This document shows, piece after piece, positions 59,701-64,000 of a DNA stretch of 64,000 nucleotides. The stretch spans positions 5,109,001 through 5,173,000 of the forward strand of contig BSYQ01000006.1 of NCBI GenBank assembly GCA_030272585.1, written 5' to 3'. The position numbers and the translations under genes were made by a program. The notes beneath the pieces were generated by a model. That model was not told where the DNA came from, did no database searches, and saw only the letters and a program-made list of their open reading frames with translations. The DNA is from Bryopsis sp. KO-2023 (Eukaryota > Chlorophyta > Ulvophyceae > Bryopsidales > Bryopsidaceae). How positions within the stretch are numbered: position 1 is the stretch's first letter; each line of letters begins with the position of its first letter.

Positions 59701-60781
59701 CGTGCAGTTCCGCACGAAAACCATGTTTGACCCAACTAGGTACAGGCGAACCTGGAGAACACAAGGTTTTCCATTGTTCAGAAAAACGGCTAATGTCGCC
59801 GGTTTTGAATGGCCCGGAACGCAAAGGTAACTGATAATTAGTAGCCCACGTTTGAGCATCCGCGTATTCGACTGACGGTCGCAACGCAGGACGTTTGTTT
59901 AGGACACCGAGAAACGTCCCATGGATAGTTCGCCGCACCAGCAACCCATTGTGGCGAAACTGAAGGGAATCGACCAGGGACGTCAGTTTCTGTACAGTGA
60001 CGTCTGCGTTTTGTTGGATGCCCGGAACTACCGTCGCTATAGGTGCGACATGCAGCTGGGGCACGCCGGGAACCAGCGTCCCCCCGCAATGAACAGCATT
60101 TGTCAAACAGGGGAACTTACTTTTTCGAGGGCTGTCGGGTTCCCTGTCTGCATTGCGCTTGTTGATTGCTGGAAGTAACCTCCGGAGAAGCGATAACTCC
60201 TGTGACTGCGCCGGCTGTTTCCTGCCCGAAAACGTTCGTTGCATGGGTGGGGCTTCTGGCAGATTTTGCGTAGACAACCATTGGCTTGGAAAATTACTGT
60301 CCTCTGAGGCTTTGACCCGATCGTCGTCGGAGATGCGGCCAATTATCTGTGTCACTTGTGGGTTTTTCCACCCGGCGCCATGCCCTTTCACCAGAATAGC
60401 TCGAACCAGAGCAGCACTACCACGGATTAGTTCCTGTCCGTCTGCCAAAGGCATCTCCCGGGACTGTTGGAACGCTTTGTCCATTTCTAGCGACGCAGCG
60501 GCTGCTGGTCCTAGAAAGGTTGAATGGATCAGCGGTGTAAGGCTCTCCTGTGTGGTGTTTGCACTCATACGTGCGAGTTCAGTTCGTAGAGACGAGTTTT
60601 CCCGGCGAATATCATTTTGCACCGCAGCAATGTCCGATACATGGGCGATGAGCTGAGACAGTTGTTCGGCCGTAGCCGGAGCAGATACTTCTTCCTCGAT
60701 ATCATGAACCTCTGGAGTGGATTCTGGCATATTTGCTCGAGTTGGGGAAATTCTGGACCAAAACCCCGTGGACATCAACAC
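56777..60781 (-). mobile_element. DIRS-type (tyrosine recombinase) retrotransposon coding region
   Basis: One uninterrupted frame of 1334 codons. Parts in order: an N-terminal region with a coiled coil (about 1-400, gag-like position), reverse transcriptase (about 430-640), RNase H (about 690-830), a segment often found in DIRS elements (about 860-1000), and a tyrosine recombinase at the C-terminus. RT, RNase H and recombinase in this order place it in the DIRS/Ngaro group of YR retrotransposons, which integrate by recombination. The coding part looks whole, so the insertion is probably young. Its outer ends were not found by eye: no inverted or split direct repeats could be assigned. Confidence 0.88.
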
Positions 60782-62243
60782 GTGAGACCGAGATAGCAGT
60801 GGGCGTGAACGGGAGAGTATTTCAGCTGGACTGGCAGCTTGCGACAGATGGCCTTGGATTGACTTGGCTGAGGTGAAATGGAAGTTGAGTTGGGACCGAA
60901 AGAGTCGCCAGAAACAACGTGCTTACAGCCGTCCCGACGAAGGTCAACGAACTGTGTACTGCCAGGTTGCTGGACTTGTGCCAGGTTAACTGGACTGGCT
61001 GGAAACTCAGGTCAACTGGGCCTGATTGTGCACAGGGAAAACTTTCACAAAGACCCCAGGGAATTCGATATCCAAGCTGGAATTTGTGAATGACAACACT
61101 ATGAATTTGTGAAGTCGATATGTGCACTCAGCTGAAGGAGCTGAGAGGCTCCAAATTGCCAGACTGTAGCCACTGAGGCAAAGCCAGCCTCTGTAAGAGT
61201 GGCAGGGTTCCTGGGAACCACTATCTGTGTCAGAAAATTCCAGGAAGTTGACTGGACTTGGGGAACCTGTTTGCACAGGGACTTTGCCTCAAGTGAGGAC
61301 TACAACCCTTGGGGGTTTGCGAAGAAAGAGTAGTATTGCCGGTAATGCCGGACTTGGTGCCAGGAACGCTGGACTTTGTTCCGGTAATGCCGGATGGGTG
61401 CCAGGAACGCTGGACTTGATGCCGGTAATGCCGGACTTAGTGCCAGGAACGCTGGACTTTTGTTTTCCGGTAATGCCGGATAGGTGCCAGGAACGCTGGA
61501 CTTTATGCCGGTAATGCCTGACTTAGTGCCAGGAACGCTGGACTGAATGCCTGAAACCTGGCTGGTTGCCAAGGAATCGGACTTAGGAACAAAGGTAGGT
61601 ACGGGTAGCCGGAACGGAGTAGATGGCGGAACTGGACTTCAAGGATGGCGGACACGCTAGCCAGGGGTAGTGGACGATGTTGTAGCGGTTGGTTGTTGAC
61701 TGGAATGAAGAGGAGCCCACCGAGGTCCGTGTAGGAGGTGGTGTTGACAGGAGCGCAGCAGCAATTTGTTGATGGTCGTGCAGCAGTAGTCTTGGACGCT
61801 TGCGGAACTTGTAGACGAAAACCACGGAACAGACTGAACTGTCGGTGGTAGAGAGAACTTGTTTTGTTTTGAGTGAATATCACCCACAACGCCAGCGACC
61901 TAAGCCGAAGGCGAGCAGGCGAAAACAAAAAGGAAAACAAGAATTACCTTGCTTGTTTTTCTTGCTGCTTAAATCGTTACTCTGAATAGTCATGAGTAAC
62001 CGCAGCTATTTCAGGCTCTTGTTCGCTTTACATGAACCCCTGTAACAGGCTTTACTTAATTCTCAAGTAAAGCTTTCACTTCAGACGTCCCACCTGGCCG
62101 TTTCCACCGTGGCAGGCAAGCGACGGTATTTCTGCTGGGTTCGCGACCTTACCCCTGCGTTGTGAGGACTGTGGACAAGGAACTGTTCTGATATCGCTCG
62201 CTGGCTGAATATTCTCGAGTCTTTGCCGCAAAACATTCAAAAA
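60782..62243. other. Retroelement flank, minisatellite and B12D upstream region
   Basis: From 60820 to about 61260 the sequence is full of related ACTGGACT/CCAGG strings, leading into the minisatellite (listed separately). 61580-61940 is open in several frames with no recognised domain. A GCTTTACTT...AAGTAAAGC hairpin (9-bp stem, 7-base loop) lies at 62049-62073. The B12D promoter lies in the last few hundred bases. Confidence 0.4.
61338..61555 (+). repeat. GC-rich minisatellite, five units of about 42-47 bp
   Basis: Each unit combines GGTAATGCC(G/T) with GTGCCAGGAACGCTGGAC, itself an interrupted palindrome (CCAG...CTGG). Five copies follow one another with small length changes. It starts about 560 bases beyond the 5' end of the retroelement frame, so it may be part of the element's leader or an older local repeat. 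Confidence 0.85.
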
Positions 62244-62978
62244 ATGGCTTCTCGCGCTGTTCTGTTGAAGAACTGGCTGACGCCAGACGTGAGTCCTTCA
62301 GTTGTTTTCTCCAGCGAACGATGCCAACGACGGTGTTCGATCGAACCCCCCTGGATAAAGACTTTGCTTTTGTTACGTCCAGGTCTACCCTCTGTTGACC
62401 GCCGTGGGTGCGGGCATGTTCGTCAGCGCGTACGCCGGAGCTCGATGCCTTTACAAGAACCCTGAAGTGCTGTAAGTCGAACGAACGCTGTTGGAATCCT
62501 AAAAGCACTTCGTTGCTGATATGACGTGGCCGTTGGTCCAGTTTCCGCGATCGCTAACCTCGTTGCGTTCGAACAGGATCTCCAAGAATATCCGCAACGA
62601 TCAGCTGGCTGAGTCGGATTGGTTTCTTGAGAAGTCGGGTCAATACCGCAAGTCCTTCTTCCGCACAATCGGCGAGGTACGCAAGCAAAAACCCAAACCT
62701 TCGAGCAACGTGGGTTCTTTTTTCAAGCTGTTTTCGTGTTGGCGACTTTTCAACTGGCACACTGTCATCTTATGCAGAATCGATGTGAATCTGTGGCAGA
62801 AATTCCACAACAGAAATTTCTGTAATCTGAGGAAGCTTCCAGAAGCTGCCCCTTGGGATCTTACTGGAAATTTGATTTTGCCCTGGCATCCCATGCTGAA
62901 CCTCTTTTTGTTTTTTGGTGGCAGTCGTATGGAAGTCCCTCGATTTTCCCCAACGACGCTGTAGCTGCTGCCAAATAG
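62244..62978 (+). CDS. B12D / NDUFA4 (MLRQ)-like small mitochondrial protein
   Basis: Four exons in phase give 95 aa: 62244-62288, 62383-62471, 62577-62676, 62925-62978. The start MASRAVLLKNWLTPDVYPL, a single membrane segment (LLTAVGAGMFVSAYAGARCL) and the following KNPEVLISK match plant B12D proteins of the NADH-ubiquinone reductase MLRQ family, which are about 90 aa. Members are associated with the mitochondrial respiratory chain (complex I/IV accessory position) and in plants respond to hypoxia and seed development. The C-terminal SYGSPSIFPNDAVAAAK is less conserved. Introns are short (94-248 bases). The assignment rests on size, N-terminal wording and the VYPL/NPEV positions. Confidence 0.8.
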
Positions 62979-64000
62979 GAGAGCCTTCGTATTTTAACCA
63001 ACCCTTTTTGCTTTGCCATGAAATGGTGGGGTTGTCGTCAGGTCCCCGTCATCGAACAGGGACTATTTTGAGTTTGGAAGAAAGAGTGAAACAAAAAAAT
63101 GTGTGTAAATAATACTGTTGTATGGGGGAGTGTGGTGTTTTTTGAGAGTTCTTTTTGCGAGGGATGGTGGTGTGTGTGTGTTGAGTATGGGAAGATGAGG
63201 AATTGTAGTAATGGATGATGTGTAACTGATGAGCTTTTGTGCAATTTGTTTCCTGGTCTGACAAAAATGCTCTCTTTTACGGAGGTGTGCAAGCAATCCG
63301 AACCCAGTCTTTTGATTTCTGAAACCGGTGTTTCCAGAAGACTTCATTATCAGCAACTCATACTGAGCTCAAACTCGTATGTCACTGTCACATTCGAAAT
63401 TATCCTTCAAAGGAGAACGACTAATTTGGAAGAGTTAATGTTTAAAGGATTTGCTTGGTTGGGGACGTGTGGTTGCTGAAGTACCTCAATCAAATATCTG
63501 AGACCTCCATGGCAACTAATTTAAATTTGGGAAAATAGCTTGTGACGAGTAGGAAGGCGATGGCCCGAATGCAGAATGCCAATCAGATCGAGTCCAAGTA
63601 GGTCATCTAGAAGGTTCTGGCGAAACCTTGAGAGCTGTGTTTAACTATGCATTAAACAAAGACCCCTTTTCTGCACCTCTTCGTATCTTTGCTGGTTTGT
63701 TTTTGGATGAAACCCATCAGATGATCTGCTGTTTAAAAAAGAAGAAAAACGGATTCAAGCTATTCACAACACAAACAATTGTTCGTGGCAAAAATGTGCC
63801 AAAAAAGAAAAAACGCCAAGCTGAGATCCCTCCCTGGACTTCCAATCATGCTCAGGGACTTCAAAGTAAAAATCAATCAAAATCGAACAAAACATAACTG
63901 TACAACCACCACCTTCTCATCCAACCACTCGTCCTTTTTTGAAAATCGAAAAAGAAAAGAAAAAAACACCAAGATGATGATTTCAACCTGCCAACCCTCG
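62979..64000. other. Downstream region of B12D, no gene assigned
   Basis: B12D 3' UTR, then mixed sequence. An 89-codon plus-strand frame (63628-63897) starts plausibly (MRAVFNYALNKDPFSAPL) but becomes Lys-rich low complexity and has no recognised domain. Confidence 0.4.

Noticed and set aside
1-64000. CRISPR arrays, bacterial operons, rRNA genes
   Set aside because: No evenly spaced short repeats with unique spacers, no ribosome-binding-site gene strings and no rRNA sequence; the window is intron-rich eukaryotic DNA.

Overview
The window is nuclear DNA of an intron-rich green-lineage eukaryote. Three things point to green algae or plants, most likely a streptophyte alga: a complete chlorophyllide a oxygenase gene (chlorophyll b synthesis), a CENP-C protein that ends right after the CENP-C motif as plant homologues do, and an RBOH/NOX-type oxidase with N-terminal EF-hands. 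A protein with SHIPPO/STPG-like repeats suggests a flagellated stage. The species cannot be named from the sequence. Introns and spacers are full of long homopolymer runs.

Layout. 1-687: 3' end of a protein kinase (+). 688-11456: mostly non-coding, with a 32-bp palindrome, several tandem and direct repeat blocks (5.3-7.2 kb) and long low-complexity tracts. 11457-18249: NADPH oxidase (-), 13 exons. 20916-22460: intronless PHT4/SLC17-like transporter (-). 22914-24550: MDP-1-like HAD phosphatase (+), 4 exons, head-to-head with the transporter. 25377-31539: a 15-exon gene (+) whose exons join in phase into a U-box E3 ligase fused to a rhomboid-like membrane domain lacking the usual catalytic His. 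33185-37736: SHIPPO/STPG-repeat protein (-). 38423-46708: UPF2, 21 exons (-). 47301-51034: CENP-C, 6 exons (+), head-to-head with UPF2. 51751-55248: chlorophyllide a oxygenase, 8 exons (-). 56777-60781: DIRS-type tyrosine-recombinase retrotransposon coding region (-), next to a GC-rich minisatellite. 62244-62978: B12D/NDUFA4-like small mitochondrial protein (+), 4 exons.

I rebuilt exon chains by reading splice sites and checking codon phase across each junction. UPF2 (1128 aa), CENP-C (833 aa), CAO (618 aa), NADPH oxidase (995 aa), U-box/rhomboid (610 aa), MDP-1 (207 aa) and B12D (95 aa) all close without a phase error. The genes are unrelated housekeeping or accessory functions and I see no operon-like unit. 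The strongest candidate for something undescribed is the U-box/rhomboid fusion: rhomboid pseudoproteases such as derlins work with separate E3 ligases in ER-associated degradation, and here both parts seem to sit in one polypeptide. That function is inference.
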